Assembly (NCBI GenBank): GCA_949297075.1
Contig: CASFRX010000029.1
Span: 1 to 34,872, forward strand
DNA length: 34,872 bases
Source: an uncultured Oscillospiraceae bacterium
GTDB taxonomy: Bacteria > Bacillota > Clostridia > Oscillospirales > Acutalibacteraceae
Direction: 5' to 3'
The notes under the pieces are model-generated. The model searched no databases and was not told the origin of the DNA. It was given only the letters and a program-made list of their open reading frames with translations. Position numbers and translations under genes: made by a program. Shown here piece by piece: positions 15,689-23,844 of the stretch (the first letter of the stretch is position 1; the number at the start of each line of letters is the position of its first letter).

Positions 15689-17312
15689 ATTTGAGCTTGA
15701 AATAAGGGGCATGACCGCCGAGGGAAGCGGAGTAGGCCATGTTGACGGCATGGCTGTTTTTGCCGCCAACACCGCCGTCGGCGATAAAATTCTTGCCCAT
15801 GCAATAAAAGTGAAGAAAAATTATGCCGTTGCAAAGGCAATGAAAATCATATCCCCCTCGGCAGATAGGGTTGAAGCGGATTGCCCTGTTTTCAATCGCT
15901 GCGGCGGCTGCGTCTACCGCCATATTAGCTATGAAGCAGAGCTGAAAATCAAACAGCAGCGTGTGCAGGATGCCTTTGAGAGAATAGGCGGTATAAGGGT
16001 CAAGCTCAACCCGATTATTGGCAGCGAAAATACGAGTTTTTACCGCAATAAGGCTCAGCTTCCCGTGGGCAAGGACAGAAACGGAAAAACCCAAATAGGT
16101 TTTTTCTCAAGCCGCACCCACAATATAATTGATTGCGATTGCTGTCTCTTGCAACCCAAGGAATTTTCAGAAATTGCATCGGCAGTCAGAGCTTGGGTGG
16201 ACGAAAACGGCGTTTCCGTCTACGATGAAATAAGCCACAAGGGTCTGCTTCGTCATATCTATATCAGAGCCTCGAAAAACTGCGAAAATATGTCCGTTTG
16301 CCTTGTTATAAACGGCAATAAGCTGCCGAAAGCCGACGCCCTTTGGCAGGAGCTTGAAAAAATAGGTGTAACGGGACTGAGCATCAATATAAACAAAGAA
16401 AAAACAAATGTTGTTCTCGGCAAGGAGATAAAAACTCTCTGCGGCAGTGAAAAAATAACCGATACTCTGTGCGATACGGAGTTTGAAATTTCGCCTCACG
16501 CTTTTTATCAGGTCAATCGTGACCAGGCTGAGAAGCTCTATAAAATTGCGGCAGACTATGCCGAGCTGAACGAAGATACAACCCTGCTGGATATGTACTG
16601 CGGAGTCGGCACTATAGGTTTGAGCATGGCGAAAAATATAAAACAGCTTATCGGCGTTGAAATCGTGCCCGATGCGGTGAAAAACGCAGAAAAAAACGCC
16701 GCAAGAAACGGCGTGAAAAATGCGAGATTTATTTGCGCCGATGCGGCAAAAGCGGCAGAAGAATTGAAAAAAGAGGGCATTAAGCCCGATGTGATTATCC
16801 TCGACCCGCCGAGAAAGGGCTGCGACGGGGAGCTGATAAAAACGGTCGCAAAAATGAGCCCCGAAAGAGTGGTCTATGTCTCCTGCGACCCCGCAACTCT
16901 GGCAAGAGATTGCGCCCTTTTCGCAAACCTCGGCTATACAGTTCCCATCAAAAACGGCAGCCATATGATTACCCCCGTAGATATGTTCCCAAAAACCGCT
17001 CATGTTGAGACTGTTGTTTCTTTAGTCAAACTTCCGCCGGATGATGTTATCAACATTGAACTTGACCTCACAAAGCTTGATATATCAATAAATGACGGTA
17101 AGCCGACCTATGACCAGATTAAGGCATATGTGCTTAAAAAGTACGGCTTGAAGGTTTCAACACTCTATATTTCGCAGATAAAACGCAAATATGGCATTGA
17201 GGTCGGCGAGGCATATAACAAACCTAAAAGCCCTGATTCAAGAGTTCCTAATTGCCCCAAAGAAAAAGAAGATGCCATCACCGATGCCCTTAAATATTTC
17301 AAAATGATATGA
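15672..17312 (+). CDS. rlmD: RlmD/TrmA-type RNA uracil-C5 methyltransferase with C-terminal extension
   Basis: A 546-residue SAM-dependent methyltransferase that methylates uracil C5 in 23S rRNA (RlmD/RlmCD type) or tRNA. Domains are an N-terminal TRAM barrel (about 1-60), a [4Fe-4S] cluster Cys set (Cys71, Cys77, Cys80 and one of Cys155/157/158), a SAM-binding motif LLDMYCGVGTIGLSMA (about 307-322), and catalytic Cys405 in VVYVSCDPATLARD. The standard enzyme ends near VETVVSLVKL (about 451). About 90 further residues follow, with KPTYDQIKAYVLKKYGLKVS, YISQIKRKYGI and a closing CPKEKEDAITDALKYFKMI, a charged helical module I associate with some clostridial methyltransferases but whose role is unknown. 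The start is TTG at 15672, inside the vanZ-like gene. Confidence 0.88.
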   Translation: MKKNDEFELEIRGMTAEGSGVGHVDGMAVFAANTAVGDKILAHAIKVKKNYAVAKAMKIISPSADRVEADCPVFNRCGGCVYRHISYEAELKIKQQRVQDAFERIGGIRVKLNPIIGSENTSFYRNKAQLPVGKDRNGKTQIGFFSSRTHNIIDCDCCLLQPKEFSEIASAVRAWVDENGVSVYDEISHKGLLRHIYIRASKNCENMSVCLVINGNKLPKADALWQELEKIGVTGLSININKEKTNVVLGKEIKTLCGSEKITDTLCDTEFEISPHAFYQVNRDQAEKLYKIAADYAELNEDTTLLDMYCGVGTIGLSMAKNIKQLIGVEIVPDAVKNAEKNAARNGVKNARFICADAAKAAEELKKEGIKPDVIILDPPRKGCDGELIKTVAKMSPERVVYVSCDPATLARDCALFANLGYTVPIKNGSHMITPVDMFPKTAHVETVVSLVKLPPDDVINIELDLTKLDISINDGKPTYDQIKAYVLKKYGLKVSTLYISQIKRKYGIEVGEAYNKPKSPDSRVPNCPKEKEDAITDALKYFKMI

Positions 17313-17314
17313 TT

Positions 17315-17346
17315 ACAGCCCGCAGGTTATGATGCCTGCGGGCTGT
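17315..17346 (+). terminator. GC-rich hairpin after rlmD-like gene
   Basis: CAGCCCGCAGG (17316-17326) pairs perfectly with CCTGCGGGCTG (17335-17345) three bases after the stop codon. The T tract behind it is poor, but the stem is very stable, so it probably ends the oppA-vanZ-rlmD unit. Confidence 0.75.
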
Positions 17347-17357
17347 TGCTGCTTTAT

Positions 17358-17576
17358 TCAGTTATCTGCGCAAAACGCATCCAAAGCAAATTTCGCTCCA
17401 TGTTTGAAACCTGTTTTGTAGTTGTCGAAATCAATGGCTCCTACTATGATTCCCCACAGATCAGCATACTCTAAAAGCAGCATTTTCTCGCCGCCTGTGA
17501 GCTTCGTTCTGAGTTCGGTCTCTCTATCTAACAGGAGGTTTTGACAATCTAATACAGGTTGATAAACCGAAATTTC
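17358..17576 (-). pseudogene. Decayed fragment of a small DUF6809-like protein
   Basis: An open minus-strand frame of about 72 codons runs from an upstream stop to TGA at 17358-17360 with no start codon near its beginning. It reads ...LRTKLTGGEKMLLLEYADLW and ends ...GFKHGAKFALDAFCADN. The pattern of a KLxxxEKxLLxEY helix followed by GFxxGAxxxLxxF resembles the C-terminus of small DUF6809-type clostridial proteins. It is probably a 5'-truncated gene remnant filling the gap before the large surface protein. The family assignment is from memory of the pattern and is tentative. Confidence 0.45.
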
Positions 17577-17634
17577 TTAATTAATAAAGGTTTTTATTTT
17601 TAAGGCATTTAAAATAAAATGGAGGTAAAAAATA

Positions 17635-20600
17635 ATGAAAACATTTAAGAAATCATTGGCTGTGGTTATGTGCGTTGTAATGACGCTGACTGCAGCGCCG
17701 CTTGGCGGACTTGTTGGTCTGGAGCTACCGAGCCTGTTTGATTTTAAAGCAGAGGCGGCTACAATATCGTCATATTCTCAGGGCGATATTATTGAATTCG
17801 GTTGGTATCCGCAGAGTGAGGTTACGGATGAGAACCTTATTTCTGCCCTAAATTCTATCGGCGGTGAGTGGGTTTCATATAATTACTATAGTGGTAATGG
17901 ACAATATAAGGATGTTGTCTACGAAGCTAATAAATATAGAGCTATAAAATTTAGTAGCTACAGAATGTTTGCCGGACATGTTAATAATACTACTGATGAA
18001 TCCTATCAGGACGCTAACGGTTACAAAACAGGAACCATATATTGGTTTAAGTTTGAACCTATAGAATGGAGAGTACTCAATCCTGTAACTGGCTTTATTA
18101 TGTCGGAAACCCTTATTGATGCTCAGCCATATAATGAATATGTTTATAAAAGCGGCACGGATAAATACGGAAAAAACGCATACTGGAGCGATTCTTCCAA
18201 AAGATACTATGCTAATAATTATGCCCATAGCAGTATCAGGGAATGGCTGAATGATGATTTTTATAGTACTGCTTTTTCAACTGCCCAACAGAATATTATT
18301 GAATATACAGAGCTTGATAATTCTGCATACAGTTCATCATATTCTGCTTTTAATTCAGCCACAACAACGGATAAGATCTTTCTTCTATCATATAACGCTT
18401 CAAAAGTATCAAGCTACGGATTTAGTTATTCAGAGGAAACTGCTGATACTGCCCGCCAAGCAAAAGGCAGCGATTACGCAAAGAGTCAGGGGTTGATGTT
18501 TAATAGTTGGTGGCTTCGTACTCCGGGCGGTCATTCTCGTCAGGTGATGTATGTTACAGTTGATGGTAAAGTTGTGTGTTATAACTATGGTGTCAGAAAT
18601 GGTTTTGGCATTCGACCAGCTTTGAATCTTAATCTGAATTCAGAAATTGTTCAATCCAAGGTAGAAGATACTTGTGAACATATACTTGGAGAATGGGAAA
18701 TCAAAACTGAACCTACTTGTGATTATGGCATCAATGTTAGAAAATGTAATATATGCCAGGCAGAACTTGAAACACAGATTATTGAACCGGTTGCAGAACA
18801 CACCCCCGGCGAATGGGAAACAAAGGTTGAGCCTACTTGTATCGATGGCATCAGTGTTAAAAAATGTACTGTTTGTCAAGCAAAACTTGAAACACAGATA
18901 ATTGAAGCTATTGTAGAACACACCCCCGGCGAATGGGAAACCAAAACAGAGCCTACTTGTACCGGTGAAGGTGTAAGTGTTAAGAAATGTACCGTATGTG
19001 AATTGGAACTTGAAACTCAGCCGATTGATGCAACAGGTCATACTGATGGGGATTGGAAAATTACAACCAATCCCACGACATCGGCAGAAGGTGAAAAAAC
19101 ACTTTACTGTGCAACCTGTAATGAACCTATTAAAACAGCATCGGTGCCGATGCTTGATGCTGCTTGCGATTACCTTGAATGGAAAGTGAATGATGACAAC
19201 ACAGTTACCATTACCGGTTGCGATTCAGCTTACAGCGGCGAAATCACTATCCCTGCAAGCATTTCTGAACTTCCTGTAACAGCTATCGGTAGTTCAGCAT
19301 TTTCTAACTGTGACAGTATAACAAAAATCACAATCCCTGCAACGGTAACATCCATAAAGGATGAAGAGTATTCTACAGTTGGTTTCCATACCTGCGATAA
19401 CCTTGAAAGCATTGTTGTTGACGAAGCAAACGGAAACTACTCAAGCGAAAACGGTGTGCTTTACAACAAGGATAAAACAAAGATTATTTCTGTTCCGGCA
19501 AAGGCTATTGACGGAGAATTTGTAATGCCTTCAACGGTTACAGCCGTAAGCAGATATGCATTTGATGCTCACAATGGAATTAAGCTCACTCTTTCCGATA
19601 ACCTCAGTAGTATTGATTGGAGTTATATTAACGCAAAAGAGTTTGTGGCAAGCGATAATTGTGCGAAATTCTCTACAGTTGACGGTGTAGTATTCAACAA
19701 GGGTAAAACTACGCTTGTAAGATTCCCTGTATCAAGTGACATAACCGAATATGATATTCCCGAAGGTGTAAAAATAATATGCGAATATTCATTCAAAAAA
19801 TCGTCGATTAAGCGTTTAGGTGTTCCGGCTTCAGTAGTTTTTTTCGAAGATATGGCATTTGATGAAGTTACTCAACTTCAAAGAGTAGATTATCATTGCC
19901 TCCATTGTTGGTGCGAACTTCAGTTTGAGGTTATGTCATATACTAATACTACTTATGCTAATCCTTTGCGTTATGGGGCAAAACTTTATATTGATGATAT
20001 TCTTATTGATGATCTTGACTCAATCGGTACCCATAATGATGAAATTACAAAAGTCAATGCTTATGCGTTTTACGGTTATGATCATTTCAGGTCACTTACA
20101 ATTCCGTCATCGGTTCAAAAAATTGGTGAAGGAGCATTTGCATGTTGCGATAATCTGAAACTGTTAACGGTGTACGCTAATGTAACAGAATGGGGCGATA
20201 AGGCTTTCTATTGGTGCCCTGACCTTTATACTGTTCAGTTTGCTGAAGGCACTACGGAAATCGGTGACGAAGCATTCTGGAGCTGCGATAATTTGCAAGA
20301 ACTCTATATTCCGTCCACTATGACTTATATCGGTAATGGCGCGTTTTATGGTTATAGAGGTCAGACAATTGATAAAATTTGCTTTGGCGGTACTTCATCA
20401 CAGTGGAGCAAAGTAGATAAATCAGCAAACAATGTCCGCATTAATAATTCCACAATCAGTTACCACAAGCATACAACTTCCTCAGCAACCAAACTTGTTG
20501 ATGTGGTTAACCCGACCTGTACCGAAGCAGGATATTCAGGCGACAGAAAGAATTCATCTTGTCTTATGTACACTTCTCTTGGCAAGGTTGTTCCCGCAAC

Positions 20601-22194
20601 AGGACACAAACCCGGCGAATGGGAAACAAAGGTTGAACCCGGTTGCGTAAGCGAAGGTACAAAGGTTAAAAAGTGCACGGTCTGTAAGGAAGAAGTCGAA
20701 ACCGACACAATTCCTGTAACAGGTCACGATTACAAAGCTGTGGTAACCGAACCTACTTGTACAGAAGGCGGCTACACAACCAACACTTGCTCCAAATGTT
20801 CAAATTTCTATCGCTCTGATGAAACTGAGGCAACAGGACACAAACCCGGCGAATGGGAAACAAAGGTTGAGCCCGGTTGCGTAAGCGAAGGCACAAAGGT
20901 TAAAAAGTGTACGGTCTGTAAGGAAGAAGTCGAAACAGATACAATTCCCGAAACAGGTCATGATTACAAAGCGGTAGTTACAAAACCCACTTGTACTGTT
21001 GACGGCTACACGACCCACACCTGTTCGGTTTGTAAGGATTCTTATACCGATTCTGTAGTTAAGGCAGAGGGTCATAAGTACGACAGCGTCGTAACTCCCA
21101 ATACCTGTACAAAAGACGGTTACACAACTCATACTTGCTCGGTATGTGATGATACCTACACCGATTCTGTAGTTAAGGCAGAGGGTCACAAGTACGAAAG
21201 CAAAGTGACAAAAGAACCCACTTGCACAAACACCGGTATAAGAACATTTACCTGCCATTGCGGTGACAGCTACACAGAGGTTATCAAGGCTAACGGCCAC
21301 ACAAAGGGCGAATGGGAATACATCGGCGGTAAGGAATATGCAAAGTCCTGTACAGTCTGCGGCGATAAGCTTGAAAGCAAGATTGTTACGGTAGATATGT
21401 TCTTCAATAGCGAGAATGTGAACAAAAAGCAGGTTCTCAACAAGTCAGCTGCAACAGTTACAACAACCGTTACAGATAACTTTGTAAACGACCTTGTTTT
21501 CGCTTCGAGTGATAACAGCACAGTTTCTGTTGATGCAAACGGCAACGTAGTTGCAAATAATATCGGCAAGGCAACGATTACCGTTACTATCAAGGGCACA
21601 GCAATTTCCGACAGCATTGAAGTTGAAGTTCTGCCCAGAGATTTCACTGTTACTTGGAATGTGAACGGAAAGCAGACCAATCAGACTGTTAAGGAAGAAG
21701 CAGAGTTTACACCTAACGTGAATACAACCCTTAAAGGCTACAAGTTCATCGGTTGGGACAAGACTGTTCCCACAACAATGCCTGCTGAAAACCTGACATT
21801 CACAGCACAGTTCGAGCTTCTCGTCAAGCAGCTGAAGATTAAGAATCCGTCAACTTCAACAATCAACTACGGTGAAACTCTTGTTCTTCACGCTGATTAC
21901 GGCAATGTTGAATTGCCCGAAGGCTGGACAATTCAGTGGACAGTTGAAGGCGCTGGCTTCAATATGACAGTTGCCGAAGACGGTTTAACCTGCAAAATGA
22001 CATCCATTGCAAACGGCAAAGCAACCGTTAAGGCGACACTTGTTGACGAAAACGGCGAGGCTGTAATTGATGCAAACGGCAACGAAATGTCCGACAGCAA
22101 GCAGCTTACCTCAAAAGCAGGTTTTTGGCAGAAGTTAGTATCCTTCTTCAAAAACCTCTTCGGCATTTCAAGAGTTATCTTTTGGTCAATCTAA
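17635..22194 (+). CDS. Large secreted multidomain protein (DUF6273, Cys/His repeats, BspA LRR, Big_2, InlB-like)
   Basis: A 1519-residue secreted protein. Residues 1-41 are a signal peptide (AEAA). Residues about 45-340 resemble DUF6273 (FGWYPQSEV, FEPIEWRVL, SWWLRTPG, GIRPALNL). About 346-510 hold Cys/His repeats of the form GEWETKxEPTCxxG...KKCxxC. About 512-940 are BspA-type LRR_5 repeats (AFxxCxxLxxLxIPSSVxxIGxxAF). About 942-1248 are further Cys/His repeats, including a 78-residue block duplicated almost exactly (nt 20597 and 20831). About 1249-1335 are a Big_2 Ig-like domain. About 1336-1393 are an InlB-type repeat (FTVTWNVNGK...GYKFIGWD). There is no LPxTG; the end is an aromatic/basic segment, FWQKLVSFFKNLFGISRV. 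A surface or adhesive role is inferred. GGAGG precedes the ATG. It is monocistronic. Confidence 0.85.
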   Translation: MKTFKKSLAVVMCVVMTLTAAPLGGLVGLELPSLFDFKAEAATISSYSQGDIIEFGWYPQSEVTDENLISALNSIGGEWVSYNYYSGNGQYKDVVYEANKYRAIKFSSYRMFAGHVNNTTDESYQDANGYKTGTIYWFKFEPIEWRVLNPVTGFIMSETLIDAQPYNEYVYKSGTDKYGKNAYWSDSSKRYYANNYAHSSIREWLNDDFYSTAFSTAQQNIIEYTELDNSAYSSSYSAFNSATTTDKIFLLSYNASKVSSYGFSYSEETADTARQAKGSDYAKSQGLMFNSWWLRTPGGHSRQVMYVTVDGKVVCYNYGVRNGFGIRPALNLNLNSEIVQSKVEDTCEHILGEWEIKTEPTCDYGINVRKCNICQAELETQIIEPVAEHTPGEWETKVEPTCIDGISVKKCTVCQAKLETQIIEAIVEHTPGEWETKTEPTCTGEGVSVKKCTVCELELETQPIDATGHTDGDWKITTNPTTSAEGEKTLYCATCNEPIKTASVPMLDAACDYLEWKVNDDNTVTITGCDSAYSGEITIPASISELPVTAIGSSAFSNCDSITKITIPATVTSIKDEEYSTVGFHTCDNLESIVVDEANGNYSSENGVLYNKDKTKIISVPAKAIDGEFVMPSTVTAVSRYAFDAHNGIKLTLSDNLSSIDWSYINAKEFVASDNCAKFSTVDGVVFNKGKTTLVRFPVSSDITEYDIPEGVKIICEYSFKKSSIKRLGVPASVVFFEDMAFDEVTQLQRVDYHCLHCWCELQFEVMSYTNTTYANPLRYGAKLYIDDILIDDLDSIGTHNDEITKVNAYAFYGYDHFRSLTIPSSVQKIGEGAFACCDNLKLLTVYANVTEWGDKAFYWCPDLYTVQFAEGTTEIGDEAFWSCDNLQELYIPSTMTYIGNGAFYGYRGQTIDKICFGGTSSQWSKVDKSANNVRINNSTISYHKHTTSSATKLVDVVNPTCTEAGYSGDRKNSSCLMYTSLGKVVPATGHKPGEWETKVEPGCVSEGTKVKKCTVCKEEVETDTIPVTGHDYKAVVTEPTCTEGGYTTNTCSKCSNFYRSDETEATGHKPGEWETKVEPGCVSEGTKVKKCTVCKEEVETDTIPETGHDYKAVVTKPTCTVDGYTTHTCSVCKDSYTDSVVKAEGHKYDSVVTPNTCTKDGYTTHTCSVCDDTYTDSVVKAEGHKYESKVTKEPTCTNTGIRTFTCHCGDSYTEVIKANGHTKGEWEYIGGKEYAKSCTVCGDKLESKIVTVDMFFNSENVNKKQVLNKSAATVTTTVTDNFVNDLVFASSDNSTVSVDANGNVVANNIGKATITVTIKGTAISDSIEVEVLPRDFTVTWNVNGKQTNQTVKEEAEFTPNVNTTLKGYKFIGWDKTVPTTMPAENLTFTAQFELLVKQLKIKNPSTSTINYGETLVLHADYGNVELPEGWTIQWTVEGAGFNMTVAEDGLTCKMTSIANGKATVKATLVDENGEAVIDANGNEMSDSKQLTSKAGFWQKLVSFFKNLFGISRVIFWSI

Positions 22195-22217
22195 AAATTA
22201 AATAGCAATATAACCAC

Positions 22218-22263
22218 AACCACCCGACTTGAGCTATAAAATCAGGTCGGGTGGTTCTTTTTG
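22218..22263 (+). terminator. Strong intrinsic terminator of the large surface-protein gene
   Basis: AACCACCCGACTTGA (22218-22232) pairs with TCAGGTCGGGTGGTT (22242-22256), 15 pairs with one G-T, followed by TTCTTTTT. Another perfect 9-bp inverted repeat, CCTGAAACG/CGTTTCAGG (22266-22274 with 22285-22293), follows immediately without a T tract. Confidence 0.92.
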
Positions 22264-22551
22264 CCCCTGAAACGAAATTGTACCCGTTTCAGGTGTTAAT
22301 TTATGCCCAAAATCAGACAAAAACACGATTTTTGCCCAAAATTAGCCTGTTTTTAGCAGGAAACTTGAAGTTGAATTTTGTAGTGCCGGTGAGTCTTACA
22401 TTATTTTTTTGATTAATGAATCACGTTTGGAGTAAAAATCACAGCGCAAGTGATTGAAAAATCCCGGTTTAGTTCAACTGTCAGGGATAGAAATTGCGAA
22501 GTCGGTTGAATGAAATAAATCAAGAAGGGAGTTGCAGCGGTATGCACTTTC

Positions 22552-22844
22552 GGTCCGAACATATCAGACGGAACCAAATAACCTCATTATGACACGGCGT
22601 CATTGAGGTGTGCAGCAAAAGAGTGCTGCGTTCGTTTGAGGAAAAAGTGCGTACCCGATGTAATCCGAACAGCTTTGTGTATATGCAAGGTGTTCGGAGC
22701 AGCAGTGAGAATGTCGGCGAAAACATTGCCTGTACAGGTGCTTTGTTTGAGCTGATACTTCTCACGGACACGGCAACTTTTCGAAAGAAAAGAGCCGGTC
22801 TTACTAACGGTTATTCAGGTTATTAACCGGAATAACCAGTTAGT
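22552..22844 (+). ncRNA. Candidate structured RNA or structured element remnant (hairpin-dense region)
   Basis: The gap 22264-22855 has no convincing gene but is dense in inverted repeats. In order they are GGTCCG/CGG(A)ACC (22552-22575); ACCTCA..ATGAC with GTCATTGAGGT (22581-22609); GCAGCA/TGCTGC (22612-22629); TCCGAACA-CTTTG with CAAGG-TGTTCGGA (22664-22698); GTGAGA with TCTCAC (near 22706-22765) enclosing AATGT/ACATT and the palindrome CCTGTACAGG; CGGC..CTTTTC-GAAA-GAAAAG..GCCG with a GNRA loop (22771-22797); and the long palindrome at 22803-22844. A further hairpin AATCAC/GTGATT lies at 22437-22455. I do not recognise a named RNA family; group II intron, HEARO or other large RNAs were considered without a match. 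Strand is assumed. Confidence 0.35.
22803..22844. repeat. 18-bp near-perfect palindrome
   Basis: ACTAAC (22803-22808) pairs with GTTAGT (22839-22844). Next GGTTATTC (22809-22816) pairs with GAATAACC (22830-22837), and GGTT (22818-22821) with AACC (22825-22828) around an ATT loop. Only one bulge and one mismatch interrupt it. There is no T tract, so it is not a standard terminator. It sits right before the recombinase-like remnant and could be an element end, a recombinase site or the last hairpin of the structured region. Confidence 0.7.
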
Positions 22845-22855
22845 AGGGCGAATGA

Positions 22856-23341
22856 ACGGTTTTCGTATACGGAAAATCGTTTTGGCGTTATGGTTTGCAT
22901 CGACCTTATCAGCGCATCTTTCCGGAAGATATCGGAACAGTAAAGCAGTTTTTTGACGGTACGGAAAACAAAGTGTTTTCTGCACAGGAAATGAACAACA
23001 GCATTGATTACCACCATATGAGAGCTGAACAGGCGATAAGAGCGTACAACTACTATCTGAACCGTATCAATAATGAGCCCGGATACAGAAAGCAGCTTGA
23101 GGATGAGATTATAAAGCGCTGGAATGAAAAGTGCATCGATAAGAAAACAAAGAAACCGAAGCACCTTGATAAGAACGAAATCCGTGGCAATTATTTCGTA
23201 CGCGGAAAGAACAAGAAGCTTGCACTTGAAAAAGGACTCCCTATTGTCTATGACAGACTGTCGCTGATGGCAGTTTCGATCTATCATTTGTCGCATTGGA
23301 GACTTGATGTGACTGTTTCAAATTACATGCTGGCGGTATGA
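22856..23341 (+). pseudogene. C-terminal remnant of a probable tyrosine recombinase
   Basis: An open frame after a TGA (22853-22855) lacks a credible start: the first candidate codon is TTG at 22895 without a ribosome-binding site. About 150 residues are readable. The end, YHLSHWRLDVTVSNYMLAV, has the spacing L-x-H-(x5)-T-(x3)-Y of the last box of tyrosine recombinases (LGH....TT...Y), so the Tyr would be the nucleophile. The preceding basic region (KRWNEKCIDKKTKKPKHLDK) and YDRLSLMAVS are less typical, and the upstream Arg box is not found. I read it as the tail of an integrase whose N-terminal part is lost. Confidence in the exact family is moderate. Confidence 0.45.
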
Positions 23342-23443
23342 CTACTGCACCCACTGAGGATACGGGGAAGATTTGACGCTGCCCGTTTAACAAGTTCTCA
23401 AAAAATATCTGTCGGTATATGACAGAAGAAAGGAGTAATGTTT

Positions 23444-23632
23444 ATGTCAAAAATTCCGGCTGCTGATAATGCTGTCGGAGAGGTTGAGAATGAATACAAA
23501 TATGATACAAGCAAAGTTCCTAATCACGTTATTAAAGACCCGGCATGCTTTTTTATGTCAGATATAATTGCTTTCTATGAAAGCGCAGAAGGAAAAGAAG
23601 AATATGAAAACTGGAATGAAAACAATAAATAA
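23444..23632 (+). CDS. Small acidic protein of unknown function
   Basis: A 62-residue acidic protein reading MSKIPAADNAVGEVENEY at the start, with a middle DPACFFMSDIIAFYESAEGK and a hydrophilic end. No signal peptide or membrane segment. I do not recognise the family. The ATG at 23444 is preferred over that at 23438 because the AAAGGAG motif (23428-23434) is then about 9 bases upstream. It is followed by its own terminator and lies between the integrase remnant and the minus-strand MBL pair, so it may be cargo of the same decayed element. Confidence 0.6.
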   Translation: MSKIPAADNAVGEVENEYKYDTSKVPNHVIKDPACFFMSDIIAFYESAEGKEEYENWNENNK

Positions 23633-23647
23633 TCTCTCAACAAAATA

Positions 23648-23690
23648 AGCTGCTTCGATCCATCGGAACGGAGCAGCTGTTGTTATTTTA
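23648..23690 (+). terminator. Intrinsic terminator of the small acidic gene
   Basis: AGCTGCT (23648-23654) pairs with AGCAGCT (23672-23678), extended inward by C-G pairs and a TCC/GGA stem, then followed by a T-rich stretch. It lies 15 bases after the stop. Confidence 0.75.
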
Positions 23691-23710
23691 ACATGTGTTA
23701 AATAAAACAA

Positions 23711-23750
23711 AAAATCCGAACGTGTCACCTGAAATGACAAAGTTCGGATT
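23711..23750 (-). terminator. Intrinsic terminator of the MBL-fold/membrane-protein pair
   Basis: AATCCGAAC (23713-23721) pairs with GTTCGGATT (23742-23750), with an inner TGTCA/TGACA stem. Read on the minus strand the hairpin is followed by a T run, so it ends transcripts of the minus-strand pair. Confidence 0.8.
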
Positions 23751-23844
23751 ATTTGTGTTTGGTACGAATGTGGATAACGGATTTAATAAAAATGTTTATC
23801 GGCAGTTGCATACATTTTCCATATGTAAATAATTATACATATAA

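Noticed and set aside
16167..17003. Minus-strand open frame of 278 codons
   Set aside because: It is antisense to the rlmD-like gene, Cys/Phe-rich and without motifs; shadow frame.
22608..22826. Plus-strand frame of 72 codons as a gene
   Set aside because: It has no ribosome-binding site, overlaps several stable hairpins and ends inside the palindrome; another frame there is similarly open, so chance openness due to the hairpins is more likely. A small residue of doubt remains.
22552..22845. Group II intron as the source of the hairpins
   Set aside because: A GTGCG-like segment occurs near 22647, but no domain V hairpin and no reverse transcriptase frame were found in the region.
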